Shown piece by piece: positions 1-9,144 of a DNA stretch of 64,000 nucleotides. This DNA is from Cytomitobacter sp965233735 (GTDB lineage: Bacteria > Pseudomonadota > Alphaproteobacteria > CAJXXZ01 > 1604HC): contig OZ247501.1 in NCBI GenBank assembly GCA_965233735.1, positions 1 to 64,000 of the forward strand, given 5' to 3'. Numbering within the stretch: position 1 is the first letter of the stretch; the number at the start of each line of letters is the position of its first letter. Below the pieces are notes generated by a model. It was not told the origin of the DNA. It did no database searches and was given only the letters and a program-made list of their open reading frames with translations. Both the position numbers and the translations under genes were made by a program.

Positions 1-832
1 AAATTTTTCCAGATTCTTCTCCTTTATTGCTTTGGATTGACCCTAATTCCCCTTGATATATTAATCCTTTTGCTTCTAATATTTTAAAAGCTTGGGGTAT
101 ATGCTTTGTAATATCGCTTTCATAAGTCCATACATCATGTCTTATTCCAACAGATATCAAATCTTCTTTGATTATATCAATTATTTTTTCAATACTAAAT
201 TTTTTAAAATGAGATTTATAATTATCATGATTCCATTTATTTTTATCTGATTTATATATTTCTTCAGCTATTCCTTTTATATAATCTCCCTTATAGAATT
301 CAGTCATCTCTAATGGTTTCATATTTTGTAATTTTAAATATTCTGAAAAAACAGAATCAGCAAGAAGGTTTATCTGGTTGCCAGCATCATTTACATAATA
401 TTCTTTGGTAACATTATATCCTGCAAAATCTAATATATTGGCCAATGCATCTCCATAAACTGATCTTGAGTTTCCATAATGTAAAGGACCAGTTGGGTTT
501 GCAGATACAAATTCTACATTTACTTTTATATTGTTTGTTTCATTTTTATTATTATATTTATTTATATTTTGCAGTCCCTGAATTAAAAAATAATCAGAGG
601 TATGTATATTTAAAAATCCATTTTTAGCAATTGAAATGTTTTTTATATGCTTATTGTTTAGTTTAGATTTTATTTGTTCAAATACTTCTGTTGGTTTTTG
701 TTTAGTTTGTTTCCCAATAATAAACAACGCATTAGTAGATAAGTCAGCATGATCATTGTTAGGTGAAAAAAAGATACCTTCAGGGAATTGAAGTTCTTGA
801 GATATAAGTTTTTCTAGTTGTAAGAAATCCAT
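1..832 (-). CDS. argS: Arginyl-tRNA synthetase, partial (C-terminal part beyond window edge)
   Basis: Class I synthetase charging tRNA-Arg in the cytoplasm. Reading the minus strand from the ATG at 832 gives an uninterrupted frame to the window edge, so only about the N-terminal half is present. The order is an N-terminal additional domain (first ~100 residues), then the signature FVSANPTGPLHYGNSRS, in which HYGN stands for the HIGH motif, then YGDALANIL and EYYVNDAGNQ, all typical of ArgRS. The KMSKS part lies outside the window. The next gene upstream on this strand is the phosphohexomutase at 941. No clear Shine-Dalgarno is visible. Identity is secure from the motif string. Confidence 0.95.
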   Translation of the reverse strand, partial: MDFLQLEKLISQELQFPEGIFFSPNNDHADLSTNALFIIGKQTKQKPTEVFEQIKSKLNNKHIKNISIAKNGFLNIHTSDYFLIQGLQNINKYNNKNETNNIKVNVEFVSANPTGPLHYGNSRSVYGDALANILDFAGYNVTKEYYVNDAGNQINLLADSVFSEYLKLQNMKPLEMTEFYKGDYIKGIAEEIYKSDKNKWNHDNYKSHFKKFSIEKIIDIIKEDLISVGIRHDVWTYESDITKHIPQAFKILEAKGLIYQGELGSIQSNKGEESGKI

Positions 833-940
833 TATTAAGGATTATTACAAAGATTGAAAAAAGTCTAGTTCTTAAAATACATTCAAATTTTTCAATAGGC
901 TTCTTTTAACTGAAAAAGATTTATAAAAAACCTTGGTATA

Positions 941-2326
941 TTAAAAAAATAATCCACATGAAGATAACGTTACTTCCATGAAATTTTTAACTTCTTCAAA
1001 GCTTTCTTCGTTCCATCCTTCACATCTAGCTGAAATTACATTTTCAGTTTGAGATGCTCTTACTAACCACCATCCATTATGATGATTTACTAAAATGCTA
1101 TCATGTACTATTTCAATAACAATGTTTGATCTTAATAATGATTCTTTAATGTAGTCTATAACTTTGTGTTTATCTAAGTCTTTGCAGTATATTCTAAGTG
1201 GCTTGCTTGCCCATATTGTTGGTATAGCATTGGCAAAATCACACAATCTATATGGCATGTTATTAAGAAGGTCTAAAAGTCTAAGAGCGCTGTATATTCC
1301 ATCATCTACATTAAAAAATCTATCACAAAACATATAATGTCCACTCATTTCTCCTCCAAGAGCGCAATGATGTTTATTAATAGCTTCAATAACGTAACAA
1401 TGTCCTGTTTTGCTTAAAATAGTTTTCACTCCAAATTGAGATGCCCATTTTGTTAATGTTTTGCTTGATTTAGAATCCCATACTGTTTTGATAGGTTTTT
1501 CTGATTTGATTTGTTCTGCAATACTAAACAAGCTTAATAACTCATCTCCATTCCAAATTTTCCCTTTTTCATCTATTACAACCATTCGGTCTGCATCTCC
1601 ATCAAATGCAAAACCAATGCAGTCTTTTTGATTTTTCAATTCATTGCAAGTGTGATTTAAAAAATCTATTTTAGTATTATCAAAATCCTTAACTGAATTG
1701 CTAGTTGATTCTCTACAAAAAACATGTGAATTTGGCAATTTATCTTTTATGTATGGAAAAATATCTCCAGCTACTCCATGGCCAGCATCCCACACCGCCT
1801 TAATATTTTTATTTATTGTGATGTTTTGAAATAAATAATGTATATACTCTTTGAAGAAATTTGCTTTCTTCATTTGTCCGCTTCCAGAGCAAAATGCTTT
1901 GTTTTTAACTCTATCGTATAGCTCTATTAATTCTTTTCCATAAAAATTTTGTCCTTTTATATGAAATTTAAATCCATTGTACTGTATTGGGTTATGAGAA
2001 GCTGTAATCATGGTTGAAGCATCAGCATCAATGATTTGATAGGATAGGGTTGTATATGCTGTAGACGTTCGTCCTAAAGATATAACATTTGCTCCTGAAT
2101 CCAATAATCCTTTTGTATATGATTTGTAAAATTCTATAGAAGACTCCCTTCTGTCATATCCTACAGCTATAGTTTTGCCGCCTCTACACTGAACTATAGA
2201 GCCAAAGCCTAATCCAATTAAATAAGCTTGATTTGGTCCAAAATTTTCCCCTACGCATCCTCTAATATCATAATCTCCTATTACATGTCGAAAATCTTTA
2301 TGAGGTAAATTATCTTGCATGCTCAA
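941..2326 (-). CDS. Phosphomannomutase/phosphoglucomutase family protein
   Basis: Alpha-D-phosphohexomutase of 461 residues, the usual length of the family; it interconverts hexose 1- and 6-phosphates for envelope polysaccharide precursors. Seen in sequence: the phosphoserine loop TASHNP, the metal-binding loop FDGDADR, the sugar-specificity loop GGEMSGH and a C-terminal phosphate-binding domain. The GEMSGH form fits the PMM/PGM bifunctional subgroup rather than GlmM, but substrate preference cannot be settled from sequence alone. It lies just downstream of the DksA-like gene on the same strand with a 20-base gap, so the two may be co-transcribed. Confidence 0.88.
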   Translation of the reverse strand: MSMQDNLPHKDFRHVIGDYDIRGCVGENFGPNQAYLIGLGFGSIVQCRGGKTIAVGYDRRESSIEFYKSYTKGLLDSGANVISLGRTSTAYTTLSYQIIDADASTMITASHNPIQYNGFKFHIKGQNFYGKELIELYDRVKNKAFCSGSGQMKKANFFKEYIHYLFQNITINKNIKAVWDAGHGVAGDIFPYIKDKLPNSHVFCRESTSNSVKDFDNTKIDFLNHTCNELKNQKDCIGFAFDGDADRMVVIDEKGKIWNGDELLSLFSIAEQIKSEKPIKTVWDSKSSKTLTKWASQFGVKTILSKTGHCYVIEAINKHHCALGGEMSGHYMFCDRFFNVDDGIYSALRLLDLLNNMPYRLCDFANAIPTIWASKPLRIYCKDLDKHKVIDYIKESLLRSNIVIEIVHDSILVNHHNGWWLVRASQTENVISARCEGWNEESFEEVKNFMEVTLSSCGLFF

Positions 2327-2346
2327 ATATTATTGAAATACTTTGT

Positions 2347-2700
2347 TTATGTAAAGTTTTTTTCATATTCAGACTGATATTTTGTGTTATATAATGAAGT
2401 TGGATTTGCTTCTAATCGCTTTATATCAATAAGTTTTCCAGTTTTTGCGCAAACTCCATATACACCATTTTTTATTCTTAAAAGAGCAAATTTAATTTGT
2501 TTAATCATTTCATATCTCTTTTTTTGCTCTGCCAGAAAAACATCTTCATCTAGATCATGAGCGATGCTTTCTAATTCTTCTGATATTTTTTCTTGATAAT
2601 GATTTTTTGCATGCTGATGAATATCTTGAGTTATTTTTTCTTCCATTTCTTCTAATTTGCTTTTAAAATAGAATAAATGTTTGTAGTTTAATTTTTCCAT
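2347..2700 (-). CDS. dksA: DksA/TraR-family transcription factor, cysteine-poor zinc-finger type
   Basis: 117 residues with the DksA plan: an N-terminal coiled coil (about 5-80), whose turn carries the acidic pair in HDLDEDVFLA, and a C-terminal finger region. Known role of the family: it enters the RNA polymerase secondary channel and tunes rRNA and stringent-response promoters. The finger region reads GVCAKTG, then RLEANP, then SLYNTKYQ, so only the first of the four zinc cysteines remains. This resembles the zinc-independent DksA2-type proteins known in some bacteria, which keep one cysteine. Start ATG at 2700. Family assignment is firm; regulatory targets are unknown. Confidence 0.82.
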   Translation of the reverse strand: MEKLNYKHLFYFKSKLEEMEEKITQDIHQHAKNHYQEKISEELESIAHDLDEDVFLAEQKKRYEMIKQIKFALLRIKNGVYGVCAKTGKLIDIKRLEANPTSLYNTKYQSEYEKNFT

Positions 2701-2810
2701 TTAAATCTCCATTAATCAGAGTGTAATTCACATATCTAAACAAATAGGAAATATATACTTGAAAAATGCATAAAATATTGTTAATTTCTTTTAAATCAAT
2801 TTGAACTATT

Positions 2811-3095
2811 ATGTTTTATGTGATGAATGTTATTTTGTTAGAGTCACTGTTAATAAGTTCTATTATAAGTATATATAGTTTTGGATTATCTATTTGTGTG
2901 TTTTTTACTATGTATTTATTAAATAAAATTGTGAAATATTTAGTGTGGCCTATTTTTTATTTGAAAATTACTTATAACATGGCGTGGTTTTTTGTAGGAG
3001 CGTGGATAGGGTCGTATATTGGATATTTTTCTATGTTTTTTCTTGGAATTATTTTTTCTTTTTTTTCTTCAGTTGTTCAGCAATTTTGGGATTAA
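2811..3095 (+). CDS. Small hydrophobic membrane protein, unknown
   Basis: 94 residues, almost entirely hydrophobic, with about three predicted membrane spans (roughly 5-35, 40-60 and 62-88) and a glycine/aromatic patch GAWIGSYIGYFSMFF. No recognisable family. It stands alone on the plus strand between the minus-strand dksA-like gene and the MrpE-like gene. No convincing ribosome-binding site is seen before ATG 2811 (an in-frame ATG at 2823 is an alternative). The composition looks like a real inner-membrane protein rather than a chance frame, but AT-rich DNA readily produces Phe/Ile/Leu-rich open frames, so confidence is limited. Confidence 0.4.
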   Translation: MFYVMNVILLESLLISSIISIYSFGLSICVFFTMYLLNKIVKYLVWPIFYLKITYNMAWFFVGAWIGSYIGYFSMFFLGIIFSFFSSVVQQFWD

Positions 3096-3153
3096 AAATC
3101 CTTTAATAGTGTTGTGACTACCTCTCATTTTGCAATGTTTTTTGAGTATATTA

Positions 3154-3549
3154 TTATTTTATTGTTTTTTCACATTTTTCAATAAATTTATACATTTCTC
3201 TTAATTCCTTAGATGAATCTCCGCATAAAGAATGAATATGCATTATATTTTGAGAGTGTTTTATATATATTGTTCCTGGAGTTATTGTGATCCATAATCC
3301 AAGTAATTGCTTAGATATCTCTTCTATGTTATTAACATTTATTTTTATTATTATTTCATGTTCTTTGGAGTTTATAACAGTTATTGCAAATGTAATATAA
3401 GATTTAATAATTGAGAATATTATTTTATAAATTATATGAGGTAGCAATATTATAACATTTACAAAGTATAAGAAGTTTATATAATACAAAGTGTGAATAA
3501 TGTATACCAAGTAAGAAAAGTTTGCAAGACATACTCTTCTAATAATCAT
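3154..3549 (-). CDS. MrpE/MnhE-like subunit of a Na+/H+ antiporter
   Basis: Up to 131 residues. The C-terminal half carries the hallmark of Mrp/Mnh subunit E: two hydrophobic segments, then LLGLWITITPGTIYI, matching the family pattern of a short polar stretch followed by S/T-ITLTPGT. Subunit E belongs to the multi-subunit Mrp cation/proton antiporter in the inner membrane; no other Mrp subunit is in this window. The longest frame overlaps the start of the divergent ABC ATPase gene (3493). A TTG at 3489 would give 111 residues and remove the overlap, so the start is uncertain. Either way the promoter of one gene must lie inside the other. Confidence 0.6.
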   Translation of the reverse strand: MIIRRVCLANFSYLVYIIHTLYYINFLYFVNVIILLPHIIYKIIFSIIKSYITFAITVINSKEHEIIIKINVNNIEEISKQLLGLWITITPGTIYIKHSQNIMHIHSLCGDSSKELREMYKFIEKCEKTIK

Positions 3550-4230
3550 GTTGCATTGAAAAATATCTCTTTAGATATAGCGCAAGGAGAAATTCTTGGT
3601 TTGATTGGAGTTAATGGGTCTGGAAAGACAACATTATCTTCAATTATTGCATCTGTGATTCCATTAACTGATGGAGACGTTCTGTATAATGGAAAATCTA
3701 TTTATAATAATATTACAGAATATAGAAAATTAATTGGTCTTTGTCCTCAAAAAATAAATTTGGACAAAAGAATTACTGTGAAAGAAAATTTGATAAATGA
3801 TGCTTTATATTTTGGATTTTCATATGAGTATGCTGTTGAAAAATTCAACGAAATTTCGAAAAAATTAATGTTGAATAAATATGAAGACTCATATCCTATG
3901 ACTTTGTCTGGTGGTTATAAGCAGAGAGTTTCTATAGGAAGAGCTCTTATGCATAATCCTAGTTTAGTTATTTTTGATGAGCCTACATTAGGATTAGATC
4001 CTCATATTAGAAAACAACTGTGGGATATAATATTGAAACTTAAATCAGATGGAATATCTGTTCTATTAACAACTCATTACATGGATGAAGTAGAGGTGTT
4101 GTCCGATAGAGTATGTTTATTGCATGCTGGAGAAATTAAATTCATAGGTAACATTGATGAATTGAAAAAAGGAAAAGATAGTAATTTAGAAGATGTAGTT
4201 ATAAAAATAACACAAGAAGAGGGAGAATAA
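3493..4230 (+). CDS. ABC transporter ATP-binding protein (ABC-2 exporter type)
   Basis: 245-residue ATPase with Walker A GVNGSGKTT, Q-loop CPQKINLD, signature LSGGYKQR, Walker B LVIFDEPTLGLD and the switch histidine in TTHYMDE. The layout fits the DrrA-like ATPases of ABC-2 exporters. It is followed two bases later by the membrane partner, so the two make one exporter, probably a dimer of each. GTG at 3493 is the only good start for the full N-terminal strand (VYQVRKVCKTY); no Shine-Dalgarno is visible. The exported substrate (lipid, polysaccharide or small molecule) cannot be read from the sequence. Confidence 0.9.
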   Translation: MNNVYQVRKVCKTYSSNNHVALKNISLDIAQGEILGLIGVNGSGKTTLSSIIASVIPLTDGDVLYNGKSIYNNITEYRKLIGLCPQKINLDKRITVKENLINDALYFGFSYEYAVEKFNEISKKLMLNKYEDSYPMTLSGGYKQRVSIGRALMHNPSLVIFDEPTLGLDPHIRKQLWDIILKLKSDGISVLLTTHYMDEVEVLSDRVCLLHAGEIKFIGNIDELKKGKDSNLEDVVIKITQEEGE

Positions 4231-4232
4231 TC

Positions 4233-5000
4233 ATGATTGCATTTTGGAATCTTTTGAAAATGGAAAGCATGTTGGTTTTGAAAAATGTTAAAGATAGTTT
4301 GATTAACAATGTGATATTTTGTGGACTTATTGCTATGGTTTCAGGTTATATTTTAAATGCTTTTGGAACGTCAGAGTATTTTGCGGCATTGCAATCTGCT
4401 AGTTTGATTGTGAGCTCAATTGGGTTTGAAGTTTATAGAAGTATTTTTAGATTGTTAAGTGATATAGAGGGTGATAAGCATATTCAATATTATTTTTCAT
4501 TGCCAATTCCAAATGTTTTGGTTTTTGTAAATATAATATGTTCATTTGTTGTTAATGGTATGGTTTTTGCCACATCATCTCTATTTATTTTGAGAGTTGT
4601 TCTTCCTCAACATATAATTTTAGCAAATATTAATTACGCAATGTTTTTGTTAACAGTTGTTGTTATTAGTGTATTTTTTGGTTCTTTTTCTATTTTTTTG
4701 ACAGCTTACACTAAAAGCATGATGAAAGTATCAAACACTCTTATGAGAATTCTATTTCCTATATGGATTGTTGGTGGTTTTCAATTTTCATACTCAATAG
4801 CAAAATCAATTTCTCCTATTTTGGGATATATTACATTGATAAGTCCATATACATATGCAAATGAAGCTATGAGATATGTTGTTATAGGGTCTTCAAATTT
4901 TATAAATATATGGATTTCACTATCTGTTTTATCTTGTTTATCTGTTTTAGTATTTGTTTTATCCATGAAAAAATTAAGAAAAAGATTAGATTTTATGTAG
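4233..5000 (+). CDS. ABC-2 type transporter permease
   Basis: 255 residues with six predicted membrane helices in the ABC-2 pattern: an N-terminal cytoplasmic amphipathic segment, the helices, then a basic C-terminal tail MKKLRKRLDFM. It follows the ATPase gene by two bases, which is the basis for pairing them. The segment between the fifth and sixth helices (SPYTYANEAMRYVVIG) resembles the conserved P-x-x-Y-x-x-E-x-x-R region of ABC-2 permeases. dsbB follows four bases after the stop, so the three genes form one transcription unit. Substrate unknown. Confidence 0.85.
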   Translation: MIAFWNLLKMESMLVLKNVKDSLINNVIFCGLIAMVSGYILNAFGTSEYFAALQSASLIVSSIGFEVYRSIFRLLSDIEGDKHIQYYFSLPIPNVLVFVNIICSFVVNGMVFATSSLFILRVVLPQHIILANINYAMFLLTVVVISVFFGSFSIFLTAYTKSMMKVSNTLMRILFPIWIVGGFQFSYSIAKSISPILGYITLISPYTYANEAMRYVVIGSSNFINIWISLSVLSCLSVLVFVLSMKKLRKRLDFM

Positions 5001-5004
5001 ATAG

Positions 5005-5433
5005 TTGAAAAAAAACATGCAATATATTAGTTATATGAAAAACAAATCTATTTTAAGTTTTATTTTAATTGGAGTATTAAGCTTTTCTTATGCTTATTCT
5101 AATTATATGCAAATCATTCCATGTTTATTATGTATTTTAGCAAGGTGGACATTTTGGCTTTCATTAATTTTTGCTTGGTTAAGTATATATTCTCATAAAT
5201 ATATTTATGTATCCTTTATTGGATTGGGTTTTAATTTTTTATTAGGTCTGTTTAATTTATATATTTTGATAATGAAAATTGAGCCGTCATTCTGTGTGAT
5301 TAATAATTTAGGATCTTGTATTGCTTGGAATACGTTTATGCGACTACCAATTCCTATGTGGATTTCTATGTTTAGCGGAATTAGCATGTTTTTTGCCTAT
5401 AAAGCTTTAAAAGAAGGTAAAAACTCTTCATAA
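5005..5433 (+). CDS. dsbB: DsbB-family disulfide-bond oxidoreductase
   Basis: Inner-membrane protein that reoxidises periplasmic DsbA and passes electrons to quinone. 142 residues with four hydrophobic helices. The first periplasmic loop has the redox pair in PCLLC next to the quinone-region arginine (ILARW); the second loop has FCVINNLGSC, the second cysteine pair. Length is slightly short for DsbB, as in other reduced genomes. The frame opens with TTG at 5005, and ATG at 5017 or 5035 are alternatives. It is the third gene of the ABC transporter unit. Its presence implies disulfide formation in exported proteins, several of which in this window carry cysteines. Confidence 0.85.
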   Translation: MKKNMQYISYMKNKSILSFILIGVLSFSYAYSNYMQIIPCLLCILARWTFWLSLIFAWLSIYSHKYIYVSFIGLGFNFLLGLFNLYILIMKIEPSFCVINNLGSCIAWNTFMRLPIPMWISMFSGISMFFAYKALKEGKNSS

Positions 5434-5526
5434 ATTGATGTTTTATATGTGTTTATTGAATTTTTAATAAAAAAACACACAGTAAATACTTGATATATTA
5501 TAAGGTAATTGTCACAGTAGTAATTG

Positions 5527-7857
5527 ATGAATGTTTCTTCGAATGAGTCTATTATAAAAATTTCACAGGCACCTGTTCTTCCTTTAAAAAATATGGTGAT
5601 ATTTCCTGATGTTGTGATGCCTTTGTTTATTGCAAGGTCATTTTCTAGAAAAATAATAGAAGAATCTGAAAGCTCATATGTTATATTGGTTGCTCAAAAA
5701 AACCTTTTAGATGAAGAGCCTAAAACTGAAGATTTATATGAAATAGGTACGCTATGTAAAATAATTCACTGTGTTCACCTATCTGATGGTGCTATCAAAA
5801 TAATGATAGAAGGAAAGAAAAAAGTAAAAATATCAAAATATATAAAATTTGAACCATTTTTAGAAGCTAATTTTGTAGAATTGGATGATTTGGATATAGA
5901 TGATGATAAAAATGAGTCATTATTTAGATCGGTTAGCAAGTCATTTGAGAGTTATATTAAGCAAGTAGAGAGAAATACTACTGATTTGATAAATACTATT
6001 AAGAGCATTGGAAAATATGATAAAGCTATTAATTTAATTTCAGGTCATTTGACCTTAAAATTAGAAGAAAAGCAAAAAATACTTGAAGAATTAAGCATTA
6101 CAAAAAGATTGAAAGTATTATTAGAAATTATTGAATTAGAATTACAAATTTTGCAAATGGAGAAAAAAATAAGAAATAATATTAAAGATCAAGTAGAAAA
6201 AAATCAAAGAGATTATTTATTGCAAGAGCAAATCAAAGCTATACAAAAAGAGCTAACTGATGGGGATGATGATCCTATTGATGTATTGAAAGAAAAGTTA
6301 TCTAAATCCAATATGCCTTCTGAGGCAAAGAAAAAAGTAGAAGGGGAGATTAAAAAATTAAGATCTATGAATGCAATGTCAGCAGAGTCATCTATTGTAA
6401 AAAGTTATATAGATTTGATTTTAGAATTGCCATGGAAAAAGTTTGCTACTGTAAATAAAGATTTCAAAAAATCAAAAGAAATTTTAGATCACGATCATTA
6501 TGGTTTGGATAAATTAAAAGAAAGAATATATGAATTAATCGCTGTTCATTTAAGGGTTAAGAAAACAAAAAGTTCTATTATATGCTTGCTAGGGCCTCCT
6601 GGAGTTGGTAAAACTTCCATAGTTAAATCTATTGCTAAGGCCATGGGAAGGCCTTTTGCAAGAATAGCATTAGGAGGTCTGCATGATGAAGCTGAAATAA
6701 GAGGGCATCGTAGAACTTATATTGGAGCTATGCCTGGAAAAATAATACAAGCTATTAAAAAGTCTGGAGTTTCTAATCCTGTTATTTTATTAGATGAAAT
6801 TGGTAAAATTGGACATGATGTTAAAGGTGATCCTGCTGCTGCTTTGTTGGAAGTATTAGATCCTGAACAAAATCACGCTTTTCAAGATAATTATTTAGAA
6901 ATTGGATATGACTTATCTAATGTTTTATTTGTTGCAACTACTAATAGTTTGAATTTGCCTCATGCTCTTGTAGATAGATTAGAAATCATTCGAATTTCAG
7001 GTTATACAGAAATAGAAAAAGTTCAAATAGCAGAGCGTTATCTTATTCCAAAGCAAATGAAATTACATGGATTAAGCAAAAGTGAGATAAAATTCTCTAC
7101 TGAATCAATTCATGAAATTATTTCTAAATACACAAGAGAAGCTGGAGTTAGAAACTTAGAAAGAGAAATTGCAAATGTATCTAGAAAAGCAGTAAAACTT
7201 ATTGAAAGTAAAAATAAAAAGTCATTAAATGTTTCTAAATCTTCTTTGGCAAAATTACTTGGAATTGAAAAGCATTCTGATTCAAAGGCAGAATTAAATG
7301 ACAAAATTGGGGTATGCACTGGATTGGCATGGACAGAAATGGGAGGTGATATTTTATATATTGAATCTTCTATTTTCCCTGGAAGTGGTAAAATTATTAG
7401 CACTGGAAAGCTTGGAGATGTAATGAAAGAATCAGTTCAAGCGGCTATGACTTTTATAAGGTCTAGATCTTCTGAATATAATATTGATGCTGAAATCTTG
7501 AAAAATACAGATGTTCATGTTCATGTTCCTGAGGGAGCAATTCCTAAAGATGGTCCATCTGCGGGAGTAGCAATATGTTGTTCATTGTTATCTGCTCTTA
7601 CAAAAAAATCTATTAAAAGTAATTTGGCTATGACAGGTGAAATTAGTTTGAGAGGGCGAATTTTGCCAATTGGAGGAGTTAAAGAAAAAGTATTAGCAGC
7701 AAAAAGATCAGGAATTACAAATATTATTTTGCCAGTGAAAAACAAAAAAGACTTTGAAGAAGTTCCCAATTATGTGAAAAAAGATATAAACATGAAATTC
7801 TGTGAATATGTTGAAGATGTATTGCAATATGCAATAAATGATTTTAAAAAGACATAA
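5527..7857 (+). CDS. lon: ATP-dependent protease La (Lon)
   Basis: 776 residues from the ATG at 5527 (a TTG lies one codon upstream). Domains in order: LON substrate-binding domain starting PVLPLKNMVIFPDVVMPL, a long coiled-coil region, an AAA+ ATPase with Walker A GPPGVGKT and Walker B VILLDEIGK, and a C-terminal peptidase with the catalytic serine in PKDGPSAG and the catalytic lysine in VLAAKRSG. It degrades misfolded and some regulatory proteins in the cytoplasm; in Caulobacter-type alphaproteobacteria these include cell-cycle factors. A possible -10 (TATAAG) lies near 5498. cysS follows after three bases. Confidence 0.97.
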   Translation: MNVSSNESIIKISQAPVLPLKNMVIFPDVVMPLFIARSFSRKIIEESESSYVILVAQKNLLDEEPKTEDLYEIGTLCKIIHCVHLSDGAIKIMIEGKKKVKISKYIKFEPFLEANFVELDDLDIDDDKNESLFRSVSKSFESYIKQVERNTTDLINTIKSIGKYDKAINLISGHLTLKLEEKQKILEELSITKRLKVLLEIIELELQILQMEKKIRNNIKDQVEKNQRDYLLQEQIKAIQKELTDGDDDPIDVLKEKLSKSNMPSEAKKKVEGEIKKLRSMNAMSAESSIVKSYIDLILELPWKKFATVNKDFKKSKEILDHDHYGLDKLKERIYELIAVHLRVKKTKSSIICLLGPPGVGKTSIVKSIAKAMGRPFARIALGGLHDEAEIRGHRRTYIGAMPGKIIQAIKKSGVSNPVILLDEIGKIGHDVKGDPAAALLEVLDPEQNHAFQDNYLEIGYDLSNVLFVATTNSLNLPHALVDRLEIIRISGYTEIEKVQIAERYLIPKQMKLHGLSKSEIKFSTESIHEIISKYTREAGVRNLEREIANVSRKAVKLIESKNKKSLNVSKSSLAKLLGIEKHSDSKAELNDKIGVCTGLAWTEMGGDILYIESSIFPGSGKIISTGKLGDVMKESVQAAMTFIRSRSSEYNIDAEILKNTDVHVHVPEGAIPKDGPSAGVAICCSLLSALTKKSIKSNLAMTGEISLRGRILPIGGVKEKVLAAKRSGITNIILPVKNKKDFEEVPNYVKKDINMKFCEYVEDVLQYAINDFKKT

Positions 7858-7860
7858 TTC

Positions 7861-9144
7861 ATGATTAATATATATTTTTTTAATAGCTTGAAATTAAAGA
7901 AAGAAAGATTTGAACCTCATGATAGTAACCATGTAAAAATGTATGCATGTGGACCTACTGTATATAAGGCTCCTCATATAGGAAATTTTAGATCTTTTAT
8001 AGTTTTTGATGTTTTGTTTAGGTTGCTATCTGATCAATATCCAAAAGTATCGTATGTAAGAAATGTTACAGATATTGATGATAAAATCATTCAGGAGTCA
8101 GCATTAAGATCTATTAATTATTCAGATTTGACCAAGGAAGTATATGCTGAATATAAAAAAGATTCAGAGCTATTAAATGTTTTGCAACCAACATTTGAGC
8201 CATTTGCTACAGAATATATGGATAAAATAATATTGGATATAGAATCATTAGTGAAAAATGGCTTTGCATATGTTAAAGAAAAACATGTTTTTTTTCAAAC
8301 TAATAAATATGAAAACTATAGAGATTTTTGCAAAAACATGAAATCTGAGGCTGGGTCTAGGGTTGTTGTTAATGAAATCAAAAAAAATGATGATGACTTT
8401 GTTTTGTGGAAGCCATCTGATGATGTTTTTTGGGAAAGTCCTTGGGGTAATGGTAGGCCAGGGTGGCATATAGAATGCACATCAATGAGCAAGTCAATTT
8501 TATCTTTTCCTTTTGATATTCACTGTGGAGGTCAGGACCTTATTTTCCCTCATCACACTAATGAAAGAGCTCAAGGTTGGGGGCTTTGTCAAAAAGAATG
8601 CTCGAAATATTGGCTGCATAATCACTTTGTGAATATTGATAATGACAAAATGTCTAAAAGTTTAGGAAATCAACTTGAGCTTAAATCTATTCTTAAGAAA
8701 TATAATCCAATGGTTATTAGGCTTTTCTTATTAATGTCGCATTATAGGCATCCATTAAACTGGACTTTAACAGGCCTAAAAGAGGCAGAAAATATATATA
8801 ATAAGTGGAATAGATCATTATATGGTATTGAAGCAACTAAAGCTTTAAGTTCAGTTAAAGAGGCTATATCAGATGATTTGAATACTCCATTAGCAATTAG
8901 GAAAATAAGTGAGGCTATAAAAAATGGAAGTGATTTAGGTGAAATAGCAAAATCATGCAATCTTCTTGGCATAAAATTTGAACCTAATGATAATGATAGT
9001 CAAATACAAGGTCTTATTAATTTGCGTGAAATTGCCAGAAAAGAAAAAAATTATAAAGAGTCTGATAAAATTAGGAATCAGTTGATGGAAATGAATATCA
9101 TTATTGAGGATTCTGTAGATGGGGTGAAGTGGTATAAAAAATGA
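7861..9144 (+). CDS. cysS: Cysteinyl-tRNA synthetase
   Basis: Class I synthetase charging tRNA-Cys. 427 residues (E. coli enzyme is 461), the loss being mostly C-terminal. The zinc/ATP region starts with YACGPTVY, the HIGH motif is HIGNFRSF, the cysteine-binding zinc site continues with CTSMSKS and GGQDLIFPHHTNE, and the KMSKS loop is KMSKSLGN. It begins three bases after lon and overlaps the next gene by four bases (ATGA), so translational coupling is likely. Confidence 0.97.
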   Translation: MINIYFFNSLKLKKERFEPHDSNHVKMYACGPTVYKAPHIGNFRSFIVFDVLFRLLSDQYPKVSYVRNVTDIDDKIIQESALRSINYSDLTKEVYAEYKKDSELLNVLQPTFEPFATEYMDKIILDIESLVKNGFAYVKEKHVFFQTNKYENYRDFCKNMKSEAGSRVVVNEIKKNDDDFVLWKPSDDVFWESPWGNGRPGWHIECTSMSKSILSFPFDIHCGGQDLIFPHHTNERAQGWGLCQKECSKYWLHNHFVNIDNDKMSKSLGNQLELKSILKKYNPMVIRLFLLMSHYRHPLNWTLTGLKEAENIYNKWNRSLYGIEATKALSSVKEAISDDLNTPLAIRKISEAIKNGSDLGEIAKSCNLLGIKFEPNDNDSQIQGLINLREIARKEKNYKESDKIRNQLMEMNIIIEDSVDGVKWYKK

